Shown piece by piece: positions 8,203-20,475 of a stretch of DNA of 64,000 bases (its first letter is position 1; the number at the start of each line of letters is the position of its first letter). The notes under the pieces were generated by a model. The model was not told the DNA's origin and searched no databases. It worked only from the letters and a program-made list of their open reading frames with translations. This stretch comes from Sediminihaliea albiluteola (GTDB taxonomy: Bacteria; Pseudomonadota; Gammaproteobacteria; Pseudomonadales; Halieaceae), in the NCBI RefSeq assembly GCF_014077625.1, contig NZ_JACFXU010000014.1, positions 124,001 to 188,000 on the forward strand. Reading direction: 5' to 3'. The position numbers and the translations under genes are program-made.

Positions 8203-9069
8203 ATGTTACAAGTTTTTAGCGAGCACAGCTGGCTGCTCCCTTTGATGCTCTTGGCTCTGGGCCTAGTGGTCGGCAGCTTCCTGAATGTAGTGATTTATCG
8301 CCTGCCCCTAATGATGGAAGCCGGTTGGCGCCAAGAGTGCGCGAGTTTACTCGGCAGTGAACAGCCCGCCCCAGAACGGCGCCTCAGTCTTGCCAGCCCG
8401 AACTCCCACTGCCCCCACTGCGAAGCGCCGATTAAGCCCTGGCACAATATCCCAGTACTCAGCTACCTCTTGCTGCGCGGCAAGTGCGCTAACTGCAAAG
8501 CGGGGATCTCTCTGCGCTACCCCCTTGTTGAACTGAGCAGCGCTTTAGCGAGCATGTTCCTAGCACTGCACTTTGGCCCCAGCCTAGCCATGCTCGGGGC
8601 GGTCTTGCTCACTTGGTCCTTAATTAGCCTAACGCTGATCGATTTCGACCACCATTTACTGCCAGATAGCATCACCCTGCCCCTACTCTGGGCCGGGCTG
8701 CTATTTAACCTCAGTGGCGGCTATGTGCCCCTGCAAGATGCGGTGATTGGCGCTATTGCGGGCTACTTGAGCCTATGGTCGGTGTACTGGCTGTTTAAAC
8801 TGCTCACTGGCAAAGAGGGTATGGGCTATGGCGACTTTAAGCTCTTAGCCGCCTTGGGCGCCTGGCTGGGCTGGCAGGCGCTACCGATGATTATTCTCTT
8901 ATCCTCACTCGTGGGTGCTGTCGCGGGGATCGCGCTGATGCTGATTAAGCGTCGCGGCAAAGAGGTGCCGATTCCCTTTGGACCCTATTTGGCCATGGCG
9001 GGTTGGTTGGCGCTGGTCTGGGGTGATCAACTTATTGGTTTTTATCTACAAGCTTCAGGAATACAGTAA
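8203..9069 (+). CDS. pilD: Prepilin peptidase / N-methyltransferase PilD
   Basis: A 288-residue polytopic aspartic peptidase that removes the prepilin leader at Gly/Phe and methylates the new N-terminus. It has the N-terminal methylation domain with two CxxC pairs (Cys70/Cys73 and Cys95/Cys98), then the catalytic membrane domain with Asp149 in LIDFDHH and Asp211 in GYGDFK, the GxGD signature of the family. Length is typical. It follows pilC by 49 bases and its stop overlaps the coaE start (TAATG). It would process PilA here and any type II secretion pseudopilins elsewhere. Confidence 0.97.
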   Translation: MLQVFSEHSWLLPLMLLALGLVVGSFLNVVIYRLPLMMEAGWRQECASLLGSEQPAPERRLSLASPNSHCPHCEAPIKPWHNIPVLSYLLLRGKCANCKAGISLRYPLVELSSALASMFLALHFGPSLAMLGAVLLTWSLISLTLIDFDHHLLPDSITLPLLWAGLLFNLSGGYVPLQDAVIGAIAGYLSLWSVYWLFKLLTGKEGMGYGDFKLLAALGAWLGWQALPMIILLSSLVGAVAGIALMLIKRRGKEVPIPFGPYLAMAGWLALVWGDQLIGFYLQASGIQ

Positions 9070-9674
9070 TGGCTCTGATCGTAGGCGTCACCGGTGGTAT
9101 TGGCAGCGGCAAATCCGCCCTAACCCGCTACTTAGAAGCACGGGGAATCACTGTGGTGGATGCCGACGTGGTGGCACGAGAAGTCGTCGAACCCGGCCAG
9201 CCTGCACTAGCCGCGATTGCCGAACATTTTGGCCAAGCTATTTTACAAGCGGATGGCACTCTCGATCGCGCCGCCCTACGGCAAAAGGTTTTTGCCGATC
9301 CGGCGCAGCGGCGCTGGCTGGAAGAATTAACGCATCCACTGATTGGCGCAGCGATACAAGCGCAGCTCGCGGCCTCTCGCTCAGCTTATACCGTGCTGAG
9401 TTCGCCCTTATTGCTTGAGGGCAGTCAGGCATTACTCACTGAGCTAGTGGTCGTCGTCGATGTGCCCCCGGAGCTGCAGCTAGAGCGCACCATGGCACGG
9501 GACAACAATGATGAGGCCCAAGTAAAGCGCATTATGGCTGCGCAACTCGATCGCCAAGCACGCTTAGCTAAGGCTGACATAGTGATTGATAACAGTGGCA
9601 CGCTGGAAGACTTAGAACAGCAAGCCGAGGCCTTACATCAGCGCCTGCTAGAAAAAGCCAAGGCCGAGGCCTAG
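9069..9674 (+). CDS. coaE: Dephospho-CoA kinase
   Basis: A 201-residue P-loop kinase that phosphorylates the ribose 3'-OH of dephospho-CoA, the last step of CoA synthesis, in the cytoplasm. The P-loop GGIGSGKS is at residues 9-16, followed by the VVDADVVAREV substrate region and the lid VVVVDVPPELQLERTMARD. It is translationally coupled to pilD by a one-base TAATG overlap, the same position as in Pseudomonas. The small yacG gene that often follows coaE is not present; the next gene, mutT, is convergent. Confidence 0.96.
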   Translation: MALIVGVTGGIGSGKSALTRYLEARGITVVDADVVAREVVEPGQPALAAIAEHFGQAILQADGTLDRAALRQKVFADPAQRRWLEELTHPLIGAAIQAQLAASRSAYTVLSSPLLLEGSQALLTELVVVVDVPPELQLERTMARDNNDEAQVKRIMAAQLDRQARLAKADIVIDNSGTLEDLEQQAEALHQRLLEKAKAEA

Positions 9675-9690
9675 GTCGCTTCAGTGAACC

Positions 9691-10116
9691 CTATGCGCCT
9701 TGGTCACTGCGAGAGAGCTCACTGTCAGCGAGCTGCTCGCGCAGCGCGGCAATGATCGGCATATTGGCGGCGGGGAAAGCGTAGTCATCCAACGCTTCTT
9801 GGCGGACCCAAGCCATTGGCTGACCTTCAAGGGCCTGGGGCGAGCCCTCAAAAGCCCAGACGATGTGGACATCTAAAAGTACTGAGCCCTCAGCATAGTC
9901 ATGGCGCACTTCCAACAAGGGCGTGCTCTTAGTCACTTCAATACCCAGCTCTTCCCTAAGCTCTCGCCCTAGGGCCTCAAGTACTGTCTCACCCGGCTCC
10001 AGCTTACCGCCGGGAAATTCCCACAAGCCACCTTGGTGAACCTCAACAGCGCGCCGGGTCAGCAAAATCTCGCGGCGCGAGTTAAGGACCACGCCCACCG
10101 CCACCTGCAAGGCCAT
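9691..10116 (-). CDS. mutT: 8-oxo-dGTP diphosphatase MutT (Nudix)
   Basis: A 141-residue Nudix hydrolase that removes oxidised dGTP from the nucleotide pool. The Nudix box starts at residue 36 (GGKLEPGE) and ends REELREELG near 58, matching Gx5Ex7REUxEExGU with the metal-binding glutamates. The N-terminal LNSRREILLTRR strand and the later SVLLDVHIVWAF strand are typical of MutT. It lacks the C-terminal thiamine-phosphate-synthase-like domain fused to MutT in many pseudomonads, so it is the short form. It is two bases downstream of argJ and probably cotranscribed with it and secA. Confidence 0.93.
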   Translation of the reverse strand: MALQVAVGVVLNSRREILLTRRAVEVHQGGLWEFPGGKLEPGETVLEALGRELREELGIEVTKSTPLLEVRHDYAEGSVLLDVHIVWAFEGSPQALEGQPMAWVRQEALDDYAFPAANMPIIAALREQLADSELSRSDQGA

Positions 10117-10118
10117 CT

Positions 10119-11345
10119 TTAGCTGCGGTACTCGGCGTTGATACGCACGTAATCGTAGGAGAAGTCGCTAGTCCACACCGCAGCTTCCGCTGCGCCGCGG
10201 TTCAGCTCAACCCGTATCACGATGTTCTCTGGCGCCATAGCCTGCTGGCCCTGCTCTTCGGTGTAAGACTGAGCACGACAACCACGCTCAGCTATCAGCA
10301 CCTCATTGAGGTAGAGCGCGACTTGATTAACGTCCAAGTCTTCAACCCCCGCACGGCCAATCGCTGCTAGCAAGCGGCCCCAGTTGGGATCCGAGGCAAA
10401 TAAAGCGGTTTTTACTAGGGGTGAGTGGGCAATGGTAAATGCCACGTCTAGGCACTCCTGCTCCTGGCGGCCACCCGCTACTTGTACGGTGACAAACTTA
10501 CTGGCGCCTTCACCATCGCGCACTAAGCCTTGGGCGAGATCGACACAGACTTCCTGCAGGCTGCTAAGCAGGGCCTGATACTCAGGGCTATCTTGCTGGC
10601 TAACTAGCTCATTAGCTGCGGCGCCAGTTGCCACTAAAGCACAGGCATCATTCGTTGAGGTATCGCCATCAATAGTGATGCGGTTAAAGGAGATATTGAC
10701 CGCTTCACTTAAAGCGCTTTGCAATAGCTCCGGCGCCACTGCCATGTCAGTGCCCAAGTAGGCCAGCATAGTGGCCATATTGGGCCGAATCATACCGGCA
10801 CCCTTGGCAATACCAGTGACCACGTAATCGCGGCCGGCCACAGAGAAACGCTTTGAAGAGGCTTTAGGGCGAGTGTCGGTGGTCATGATGCCGCTAGCCG
10901 CATCGGCCCAGCCCTCGGGGCTCAGCGCTTCAAGCGCAGCGGGCAGCACGGCAGTGATTTTATCGATGGGCAATGGCTCACCGATCACCCCAGTCGAAAA
11001 GGGCAGTACCTGCTCGGCTGTCACTTCGGCCAGCGCCGCTACAGCCTCGCTAGTGGCGCGGGCGTCAGCAATACCCTGCTTGCCGGTACCGGCATTGGCA
11101 TTGCCAGTGTTCACCAGCAGATAACGCGGCTGGCGGCCACAGGCTTGCCAGTGCTCACGGGCGACAGTGATCGGCGCTGCGCAAAAAGCATTTTGGGTAA
11201 ATACGGCGGCGCAATTGCTGCCAGGGGCGGCCTCAATTAGCACCAGATCCTGGCGGCCGGGCTTTTTAATGCCGGCCGATACAGTGGCCAAACGCAGCCC
11301 GGGAACTGGATACAAAGTAGGTAAAACATCGTTGCCAACAGCCAC
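10119..11345 (-). CDS. argJ: Bifunctional ornithine acetyltransferase / N-acetylglutamate synthase
   Basis: A 408-residue ArgJ that recycles acetyl from N-acetylornithine to glutamate in arginine synthesis. The precursor cleaves itself before Thr192 in NMATMLAYLG, creating alpha and beta chains with Thr192 as nucleophile. KGAGMIRPNM precedes the cut, and NISFNRITIDGDTSTND and ASDPNWGR are further family landmarks. The secA-argJ-mutT order is as in Pseudomonas. The start ATG is followed by AVGNDVLPTLYPVPG, a normal ArgJ N-terminus. Confidence 0.96.
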   Translation of the reverse strand: MAVGNDVLPTLYPVPGLRLATVSAGIKKPGRQDLVLIEAAPGSNCAAVFTQNAFCAAPITVAREHWQACGRQPRYLLVNTGNANAGTGKQGIADARATSEAVAALAEVTAEQVLPFSTGVIGEPLPIDKITAVLPAALEALSPEGWADAASGIMTTDTRPKASSKRFSVAGRDYVVTGIAKGAGMIRPNMATMLAYLGTDMAVAPELLQSALSEAVNISFNRITIDGDTSTNDACALVATGAAANELVSQQDSPEYQALLSSLQEVCVDLAQGLVRDGEGASKFVTVQVAGGRQEQECLDVAFTIAHSPLVKTALFASDPNWGRLLAAIGRAGVEDLDVNQVALYLNEVLIAERGCRAQSYTEEQGQQAMAPENIVIRVELNRGAAEAAVWTSDFSYDYVRINAEYRS

Positions 11346-11387
11346 GTTCAGCGTCTCCAGGCAGGTGAATAGTTAGGGTTGAAGTGC

Positions 11388-11414
11388 GCCACTACGGGCG
11401 CTGCCCGCAGTGGC
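11388..11414 (-). terminator. Hairpin between secA and argJ
   Basis: GCCACT-A-CGGGC ... GCCCG-C-AGTGGC forms a strong near-perfect stem just past the secA stop. No T-run follows on the minus strand, so it may be an mRNA stabiliser or weak attenuator and not a full terminator. Confidence 0.45.
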
Positions 11415-11425
11415 TCGCAGCATCA

Positions 11426-14143
<2,718 letters not shown>

Positions 14144-14220
14144 GGTGTTTGCTACTCAATAACGCGAGACAGGCGCCCCCAATAGCAGGAGCGGACTAAA
14201 CAGAGTGAGGAACTCTTCGG

Positions 14221-15150
14221 TCAGCGCCGAGTGCGGCGAACGTAACTGGAGGGGTCGACCGAGCGGCCATTTTTATAGACTTCAAAGTGCACATGAGCAC
14301 CGGTGGAGCGCCCACTGGAGCCCACTAGGGCAATTGGCTCACCCTTGCGTACTACATCGCCAGGAGCGACTAGGTTTTCTTGGTTGTGGGCATAGCGCGA
14401 TACTAAACCGTCGCCGTGGGAAATCTCTACCATGCGGCCATAGCCGCTGCGTTTGCCCACCCAAGTAACCACCCCACCGGCGACCGCCAACACGTTTGAG
14501 CCGGCCTTACCGGCAAAATCAATTCCGTGGTGATAGCTTTGCTTGCCAGTAAAGGGATCGGTGCGCTTACCGTAACGGGAAGATATCCAGCCTTTCTCGA
14601 GCGGCCGGCCAGAAAGATTGCTCTGCTCTTGCAGCTTACGGTTGCTCAACAGGGATTCAAGAATGCCCAGCTGCTGCTCGCGATCGCTCAGGCGCTGGCC
14701 AAAATCATCTAGCTCAGCTGAAAGGCCCATACTGCTGTAATCGACAGAGAACTCGCCGGCTAGAGGACCACCTAGGGCCGGTGGTTGGCTGAAATCGAAT
14801 TCGCCATCTTCCAAATCGGCCATCGCAGTGAGGTGCTCACCGAGCGCATCGAGCCGGGTCATACGAGCCTGTAACTCGGCCAAGCTCAAAGTGAGGGCTT
14901 GCAGCTTTAATTGGACTTCGTCGCGAATGGCCTCGAGATCGCTTGATTGCTGAGCCAGCTCATCCTGCAGGGCATCCATGGATTGCCCACGCAGAGCGCT
15001 GGCGCCGTGCTCCAAACCTACCTGATAGCCAAGCGCAACCATGCCTAGTGGCAAGCCGAGGCAGCACAGGGACAAGAGGGCACGGGACCAGCGACCGAGC
15101 TCAAAAGAGCGCGACGCAGCGTGCTTGCGGTTGACGAGAATAATTTTCAT
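14221..15150 (-). CDS. M23-family (LytM) murein endopeptidase with coiled coil
   Basis: About 309 residues: basic N-terminus MKIILVNRKHA, one membrane segment near residues 30-50, a heptad-rich coiled coil around 60-190 (ALQDELAQQSSDLEAIRD and following), then a C-terminal peptidase domain. Zinc motifs are HHGIDFAGKAG (HxxxD) and HVHFEVYKNG (HxH). It should cleave peptidoglycan cross-links in the periplasm or act as an EnvC/NlpD-like amidase activator; intact zinc ligands favour an active enzyme. An upstream TTG at 15189 would add 13 residues, but ATG at 15150 gives the family-like N-terminus. It sits between lpxC and secA as in pseudomonads. Confidence 0.92.
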   Translation of the reverse strand: MKIILVNRKHAASRSFELGRWSRALLSLCCLGLPLGMVALGYQVGLEHGASALRGQSMDALQDELAQQSSDLEAIRDEVQLKLQALTLSLAELQARMTRLDALGEHLTAMADLEDGEFDFSQPPALGGPLAGEFSVDYSSMGLSAELDDFGQRLSDREQQLGILESLLSNRKLQEQSNLSGRPLEKGWISSRYGKRTDPFTGKQSYHHGIDFAGKAGSNVLAVAGGVVTWVGKRSGYGRMVEISHGDGLVSRYAHNQENLVAPGDVVRKGEPIALVGSSGRSTGAHVHFEVYKNGRSVDPSSYVRRTRR

Positions 15151-15244
15151 GGGCGATTTTGCAAAAAACGGCTGCGAACTATGCCACAAGATTCAGCATT
15201 ATGCCATGCCACAGGAAGCCCCCGCCTGCAGCAGCCGTTCAGGC

Positions 15245-16159
15245 TCAAAGCGCCGGTACGGGGTTGGTCGCGTAGGAAATCGGAGCGCTCTCCTGATCTT
15301 CGAAGGTCACCATTTCCCAGGCGTCTGGCTGAGCAATGAGTGCGCGCAAGGAGGCGTTATTGAGAGCGTGCCCAGATTTATGGGCGCGGAACTCGCCAAT
15401 CAAGCTATAACCCAGCAGGTACACGTCGCCAATCGCGTCGAGGATCTTGTGCTTAACGAACTCATCGTCATAGCGCAGGCCGTCTTGATTGAGGATGCGG
15501 TATTCGTCGACCACGATCGCGTTGTCGACTGAGCCCCCGCGCGCCAAACCCTGGGAGCGCAGGTACTCAATTTCATGCATAAAACCAAAGGTTCTGGCGC
15601 GGCTCACTTCCTTGACAAAAGAAGTGGCCGAGAAGTCGATCTCGGCATGCGCAGAGCGGTCGCGAAACACCGGGTGGTCAAACTCGATAGTGAAGGAGAC
15701 TTTAAAGCCTTCAAAGGGGAGAAAGCTGGCTTTCTTGTCTCCGTCTTCCACCGTGACCGGGCGCTTTACACGAATAAACTTCTTGGCCGCATCCTGCTCT
15801 TCGATACCAGCAGACTGGATCAAGAACACAAAAGGCCCCGCACTGCCGTCCATGATCGGCACTTCTGGCGCACTGACATCGACAAAAGCGTTATCAATGC
15901 CTAAGCCCGCCATCGCGGACAATAGATGCTCAACAGTCGACACCCGTTCGCCATCGGCAATCAGCGTGGTTGAAAGCGTGGTATCGCCAACGTTCTCGGC
16001 CCGAGCGGGAATTTCCACCACTGGATCGAGGTCTACGCGACGGAACACAATACCTGTGTCTATCGGCGCCGGACTCAGGGTCAGATAGACCTTTTCACCC
16101 GTGTGCAGGCCTACGCCTGTCGCCTTAATTGCATTCCGCAATGTACGCTGTCGAATCAT
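15245..16159 (-). CDS. lpxC: UDP-3-O-acyl-N-acetylglucosamine deacetylase LpxC
   Basis: A 304-residue zinc deacetylase catalysing the committed step of lipid A synthesis in the cytoplasm. The zinc ligands are His78 ([10 protein letters not shown]), His237 and Asp241 (HKILDAIGD), and the catalytic His264 lies in HKSGHALNN; these positions match those of E. coli LpxC within one residue. Length is normal. It follows ftsZ, the standard end of the division cluster. In E. coli LpxC is degraded by FtsH through its C-terminus; the tail here is [10 protein letters not shown]. Confidence 0.98.
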   Translation of the reverse strand: MIRQRTLRNAIKATGVGLHTGEKVYLTLSPAPIDTGIVFRRVDLDPVVEIPARAENVGDTTLSTTLIADGERVSTVEHLLSAMAGLGIDNAFVDVSAPEVPIMDGSAGPFVFLIQSAGIEEQDAAKKFIRVKRPVTVEDGDKKASFLPFEGFKVSFTIEFDHPVFRDRSAHAEIDFSATSFVKEVSRARTFGFMHEIEYLRSQGLARGGSVDNAIVVDEYRILNQDGLRYDDEFVKHKILDAIGDVYLLGYSLIGEFRAHKSGHALNNASLRALIAQPDAWEMVTFEDQESAPISYATNPVPAL

Positions 16160-16239
16160 AATACTCCCAACCGTAACTTGTGCCTTACCAAAAGCTGCAA
16201 GGCCATGCCGAAACGGTATCGGTCGAGCGCCTTGCCCTG

Positions 16240-17400
16240 CTAGTCTGCCTGGCGGCGTAAGAAAGCAGGAATATCGAAATACTCCTCAGCGCCAGCATCC
16301 GCTGCAACAGCTGCTTGCCCACCTACGCTGTGTCGTGCCTTGCGCATGCTCGGGGGACGGTCAAAGTCCTTGTAATTAGGCTCTACTGACATATCCACCG
16401 CTTTGGGCGTGCTTTCCACTACCTGCAAGGGCGCCTTGGCGGCCTCACTGCCCAAGCCCGTGGCAACCACGGTGACTTTGAGCTCATCTGTCATTTCAGG
16501 GTCGATGACTGTACCGACAACGACTGTTGCATCATCCGATGCAAACTCTTCGATCGTGTCGCCAACTTCGGAAAACTCACCGAGGGTCAGGTCCAAACCG
16601 GCAGTGATATTCACCAATATGCCGCGTGCACCCTGCAAGTCGATATCATCCAGCAGTGGGCTGTTAATGGCGCGCTCTGCAGCTTCGCGAGCACGGTTTT
16701 CACCTTTGGCGCTACCAGTACCCATCATCGCCATACCCATTTCGGACATCACCGTTCTAACGTCCGCAAAGTCCACGTTAATCATACCGGGGCGGATAAT
16801 CAGGTCGGCGATACCCTGAACTGCGCCCAACAATACATCATTGGCTTCCTTAAATGCATCCAATAAACTGGTATTTTTTCCCAACACTTCCAGCAACTTT
16901 TCGTTGGGAATGGTGATCAAAGAGTCCACATTTTGCTGCAGCTCACGCAGGCCTTCGCTAGCGATTGCTATGCGTTTTTTCCCTTCAAAGGGGAAGGGAC
17001 GGGTCACTACCGCAACAGTCAAAATGCCCATTTCCCGCGCCACTTCTGCCACTACTGGCGCACCACCTGTACCGGTGCCACCACCCATGCCAGCGGTGAT
17101 AAAGACCATGTCGGAGCCACGAATCGCATCGGCAATACGCTCGCGATCTTCCATCGCCGCCGCCCGACCAATCTCAGGGTTAGCACCCGCGCCGAGCCCT
17201 TTGGTAATTTCACCGCCCAATTGCAGCACGGTTTTAGAGGTGATATCCGACAGCGCCTGAGCGTCGGTATTAGCGCAGATAAAATCTACACCCTCGACTG
17301 AATTTTCGATCATGTGCTTAACGGCGTTACCGCCGCCGCCACCGATGCCGATGACTTTAATGACCGCGTTTTGAGGTACATTATCGATTAGTTCAAACAT
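16240..17400 (-). CDS. ftsZ: Cell division GTPase FtsZ
   Basis: A 386-residue tubulin-like GTPase that forms the Z ring. The nucleotide motif GGGTGTG is at 106-112, with [14 protein letters not shown] at the N-terminus and [15 protein letters not shown] as the T7 synergy loop. A variable linker precedes the conserved C-terminal peptide [13 protein letters not shown] that binds FtsA, ZipA and MinC. It is separated from ftsA by 75 bases and from lpxC by 80, so local ftsZ promoters are possible. Confidence 0.99.
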   Translation of the reverse strand: MFELIDNVPQNAVIKVIGIGGGGGNAVKHMIENSVEGVDFICANTDAQALSDITSKTVLQLGGEITKGLGAGANPEIGRAAAMEDRERIADAIRGSDMVFITAGMGGGTGTGGAPVVAEVAREMGILTVAVVTRPFPFEGKKRIAIASEGLRELQQNVDSLITIPNEKLLEVLGKNTSLLDAFKEANDVLLGAVQGIADLIIRPGMINVDFADVRTVMSEMGMAMMGTGSAKGENRAREAAERAINSPLLDDIDLQGARGILVNITAGLDLTLGEFSEVGDTIEEFASDDATVVVGTVIDPEMTDELKVTVVATGLGSEAAKAPLQVVESTPKAVDMSVEPNYKDFDRPPSMRKARHSVGGQAAVAADAGAEEYFDIPAFLRRQAD

Positions 17401-17475
17401 GTTATTTCTCCCCTTGCTTGGTTTGCCGCATTAACTGCGGCGGTTTACAACATTCGGCTCCTCTCGAAGCCAAAT

Positions 17476-18717
17476 TTAAAAATTGCTTTGCATCCAGGCC
17501 TTCATCCGCGACAGCAGGCCCTGATCCTCGTTAGCGTTACGTGCTGAACCAGCAGCGCCGCTGGCATCCAGCTGGCTGATGCCGTATTGCAGCAGGCCTA
17601 CGCCGGTGGAATAAATGGGGTTGCGCACAATATCGCTCAAACCCTTCGCCGACTGTGGGTAACCTACCCGCACCGGCATGTGGAAAATTTCCTCGGCCAA
17701 CTCCACCACACCTTCCATTTTTGAGGTGCCACCGGTGAGCACGATGCCGGCTGGAATCATCTCTTCATAACCACTGCGCCGCACTTCAGCCTGCACCAAG
17801 GTGAAGAGCTCGTCGTAACGCGGCTCCACCACTTCAGCCAGCGCTTGGCGCGACAAATCCCGCGGCGCACGCTCACCCACGCTAGGCACTTTGATGGTCT
17901 CGTCAGGACCGGCCAGTTGAGTCAGCGCACAGGCGTACTTAATCTTGATCTCTTCGGCATGCTGAGTAGGCGTGCGCAGAGCCATGGCAATATCGTTAGT
18001 GACTTGATCACCGGCAATTGGAATCACTCCGGTGTGGCGAATAGAGCCCTCGGTAAAGATGGCGATATCGGTGGTGCCTCCACCAATGTCGACTAAGCAG
18101 ACCCCCAGTTCGCGCTCATCGTCAGTCAGTACGGAATAGCTCGAAGCCAGCTGCTCCAGAATAATTTCTTCCACTTCCAGGCCGCAGCGGCGAATACACT
18201 TCTCAATGTTCTGGGCAGCATTGACTGCGCAAGTCACTAAATGCACTTTGGCTTCAAGGCGCACGCCTGACATTCCCAAGGGCTCTTTAATGCCCTCTTG
18301 GTTATCAATCACATACTCTTGGGGCAGGATGTGCAGTATTTTCTGATCCGCGGGAATTGCCACGGCTTGTGCGGCATCGATCACTCGCTCCAGATCTAGC
18401 GCGTAGACCTCGCGGTCTCGGATTGCCACTATGCCGTGGGAGTTAAGGCTGCGAATGTGGCTACCGGCAATACCGACATACACCGAATGAATCTGGCAGC
18501 CGGCCATCAGCTCGGCTTCCTCGACGGCGCGCTGAATCGACTGCACCGTGGACTCAATATTCACCACGACACCTTTCTTCATGCCCTTGGAGGGGTGGGA
18601 GCCGATACCGACGATCTCGATATCACCGTCCACGCCGACTTCTCCGACAATGGCCACCACTTTTGAAGTACCGATATCCAGTCCGACGATCATTCTTTTA
18701 TCCTGTCCGCTGCCCAT
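17476..18717 (-). CDS. ftsA: Cell division protein FtsA
   Basis: A 413-residue actin-fold membrane tether of FtsZ. Starting at ATG 18717 (MGSGQDKRMIVGLDIGTSK) gives the normal N-terminus with a GGGGAG Shine-Dalgarno-like sequence; an in-frame ATG at 18777 would lie inside ftsQ and is unlikely. Phosphate-binding motifs are VGLDIGTSKV and LVDIGGGTTDIAIF; GIVLTGGTSKMEGV is the adenosine loop. The C-terminus LLSRMKAWMQSNF is the amphipathic membrane-targeting helix. Confidence 0.97.
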   Translation of the reverse strand: MGSGQDKRMIVGLDIGTSKVVAIVGEVGVDGDIEIVGIGSHPSKGMKKGVVVNIESTVQSIQRAVEEAELMAGCQIHSVYVGIAGSHIRSLNSHGIVAIRDREVYALDLERVIDAAQAVAIPADQKILHILPQEYVIDNQEGIKEPLGMSGVRLEAKVHLVTCAVNAAQNIEKCIRRCGLEVEEIILEQLASSYSVLTDDERELGVCLVDIGGGTTDIAIFTEGSIRHTGVIPIAGDQVTNDIAMALRTPTQHAEEIKIKYACALTQLAGPDETIKVPSVGERAPRDLSRQALAEVVEPRYDELFTLVQAEVRRSGYEEMIPAGIVLTGGTSKMEGVVELAEEIFHMPVRVGYPQSAKGLSDIVRNPIYSTGVGLLQYGISQLDASGAAGSARNANEDQGLLSRMKAWMQSNF

Positions 18718-18739
18718 GGCAGTGTGTCTCCCCGTACTG

Positions 18740-19546
18740 TTACTCTGCTGCCAGCCCAGCCACCTGGGCGGGCTCATTAAATTTAACGGCTAAACCGCTC
18801 TCGTAGCGCATGTCGACGCGCTGTACCTCAACCGCTCGGCTAGCTAACTCACTGCGATAAACCGACATAAAACGCTGCACCCGCTCTAAAAATTGTTTGC
18901 CGCCCAAGACCAGTGTCAGATCACCCGTTAACACTGCCTGGATCTGCCCGCGGGCATCCATTTCTAAGTGCTTGACGCCCAGCGCCACCTCATCAAGCAG
19001 CTCTTCCAAGCGCTGGTAGTTGGCCATCAGCTGGCGTTCACTACCGGCGGGGCCCTGCAAGCTGGGCAGGTCGCTCCACAGCTCGGCATTGTCTGAGTGA
19101 AACACCTGTCCCTCATGGTTGAGGAAGCCGCCCTCACCCCAGCGCGCAATAGGCAACTGTTCGATCACATGGATCTCCAGGGAATTGGGCCAGCGGCGCC
19201 GCACTGAGGCTTCATAAATCCACGGCAGCTCTTCCAGTTGGGCGCGTATTTTTTCCAAATCGGCACCGAGAAAACCACCGATCAAGGCCGGCTGAACCAT
19301 ATCCTGCACCGCCGCTGTCTGGGTGTGGCGCAACTTGCCGGTCACGGTCACCTGCTCCACCGGTATCGCTTGCAGGGTGATATAAGCCTGCAAACCCGCA
19401 GCGACCACCACGCCACTGCCGACTAAGATCAGCAAGCGATTGAGCCAAGAGAATGACCACTGCCGAGATTCGCGCTGCGCCGCCTGTTGCTGGCGGGTTG
19501 CTCCGCGATGATTGCCTTTATTGCTGCGCTGCACTTTGCGACTCAT
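18740..19546 (-). CDS. ftsQ: Cell division protein FtsQ
   Basis: A 268-residue bitopic divisome protein. A basic, Gln/Arg-rich cytoplasmic tail is followed by a membrane segment at about 35-57, a POTRA domain (IPVEQVTVTGKLRHT onward) and the beta domain that binds FtsB/FtsL. RRRWPNSLEIHVIEQLPIARW is a family hallmark. It overlaps ddlB by four bases (ATGA-type coupling). FtsQ with FtsB and FtsL forms the switch that activates FtsWI septal synthesis; ftsB is not in this window. Confidence 0.96.
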   Translation of the reverse strand: MSRKVQRSNKGNHRGATRQQQAAQRESRQWSFSWLNRLLILVGSGVVVAAGLQAYITLQAIPVEQVTVTGKLRHTQTAAVQDMVQPALIGGFLGADLEKIRAQLEELPWIYEASVRRRWPNSLEIHVIEQLPIARWGEGGFLNHEGQVFHSDNAELWSDLPSLQGPAGSERQLMANYQRLEELLDEVALGVKHLEMDARGQIQAVLTGDLTLVLGGKQFLERVQRFMSVYRSELASRAVEVQRVDMRYESGLAVKFNEPAQVAGLAAE

Positions 19547-20475
19547 TGCTCAGCACCTCGCGCTGCCCAGCTCAGCTCAAGGATGCGTCGCACCAGCGCG
19601 GCGATATCCAGGCCGGCGACTTTGGCTGCCATTGGCACCAAACTGTGTGAAGTCATGCCAGGAATGGTGTTGACCTCCAAGACATAAAAACGGCCATCGC
19701 TGTCGCGCATTAAATCCACGCGACCCCAAACCTCACAGCCCAGGGATTTGAAAGCAGCCAAGGCCAGCGCCGCTGCCGCTGCTTCTTCTTCGGCATTTAA
19801 GTCCGATGGGCAGTGATAGCGCGTGGCATTGGAAATGTACTTGGCTTCGTAATCGTAAAACTCGTTATCGGTTTCCATGCGGATAGAGGGCAGCGCCTCA
19901 TCACCCAATATGGCTACGGTGTACTCCGGGCCATTAATAAACTTTTCCGCGATTACCGCCGTGCCATAAGCCGCAGCATTTTGATAGGCCGCACGCAGTT
20001 GCTGCGCATCGCTCGCCGGTGCCATGCCAATACTCGAGCCCTCACAGGCAGGCTTCACAAAGACTTTGCCAAAACGCTCAATCACCGCCTGCCAGTCAGT
20101 GTCTGACTGCAATAATTCAAAGCCAGCGGTGGCAATACCAATGCCCTGCCACAGCTGCTTGCTGCGCTGCTTATCCATGGCCAGCGCTGAGCCCAACACC
20201 GAGGAGCCGCTGTAAGTAATACCCAGGGACTCCAGCGCACCTTGCATCACGCCGTCTTCACCGCCTGGGCCATGCAAGGCATTAAACACGCAGCTCACGC
20301 CCTGCAATTGCTCAAGCCAATGCTCATCAGCTGGGTCAACAGCGCGGGTCTCACAGCCCAGAGACTTAAGTGCAGAGAGCACGGTGGCACCACTTTTTAG
20401 CGAGACCTCTCGCTCGGCCGACCCCCCCCCTAGCAAGACTGCCACGGGAGCTGCGCTAATCTGCTCCCAGGTCAT
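19543..20475 (-). CDS. ddlB: D-alanine-D-alanine ligase
   Basis: A 310-residue ATP-grasp ligase making D-Ala-D-Ala for the MurF step. [14 protein letters not shown] near the N-terminus, [20 protein letters not shown] and the metal/phosphate region [12 protein letters not shown] are diagnostic. The glycine triplet at residues 17-19 is encoded by nine consecutive G bases (C run at 20422-20430 on the plus strand). It overlaps murC and ftsQ by four bases each, as expected inside the tightly coupled dcw operon. Confidence 0.97.
   Translation of the reverse strand: MTWEQISAAPVAVLLGGGSAEREVSLKSGATVLSALKSLGCETRAVDPADEHWLEQLQGVSCVFNALHGPGGEDGVMQGALESLGITYSGSSVLGSALAMDKQRSKQLWQGIGIATAGFELLQSDTDWQAVIERFGKVFVKPACEGSSIGMAPASDAQQLRAAYQNAAAYGTAVIAEKFINGPEYTVAILGDEALPSIRMETDNEFYDYEAKYISNATRYHCPSDLNAEEEAAAAALALAAFKSLGCEVWGRVDLMRDSDGRFYVLEVNTIPGMTSHSLVPMAAKVAGLDIAALVRRILELSWAARGAEQ

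Noticed and set aside
15489-16088. A 199-codon plus-strand open frame opposite lpxC.
   Set aside because: It lies wholly inside a certain gene, has no recognisable protein features and mirrors the codon pattern of lpxC.
18718-18777. A 20-residue N-terminal extension of ftsA.
   Set aside because: It overlaps ftsQ coding sequence; ATG 18717 has a good ribosome binding site and gives the normal FtsA start.
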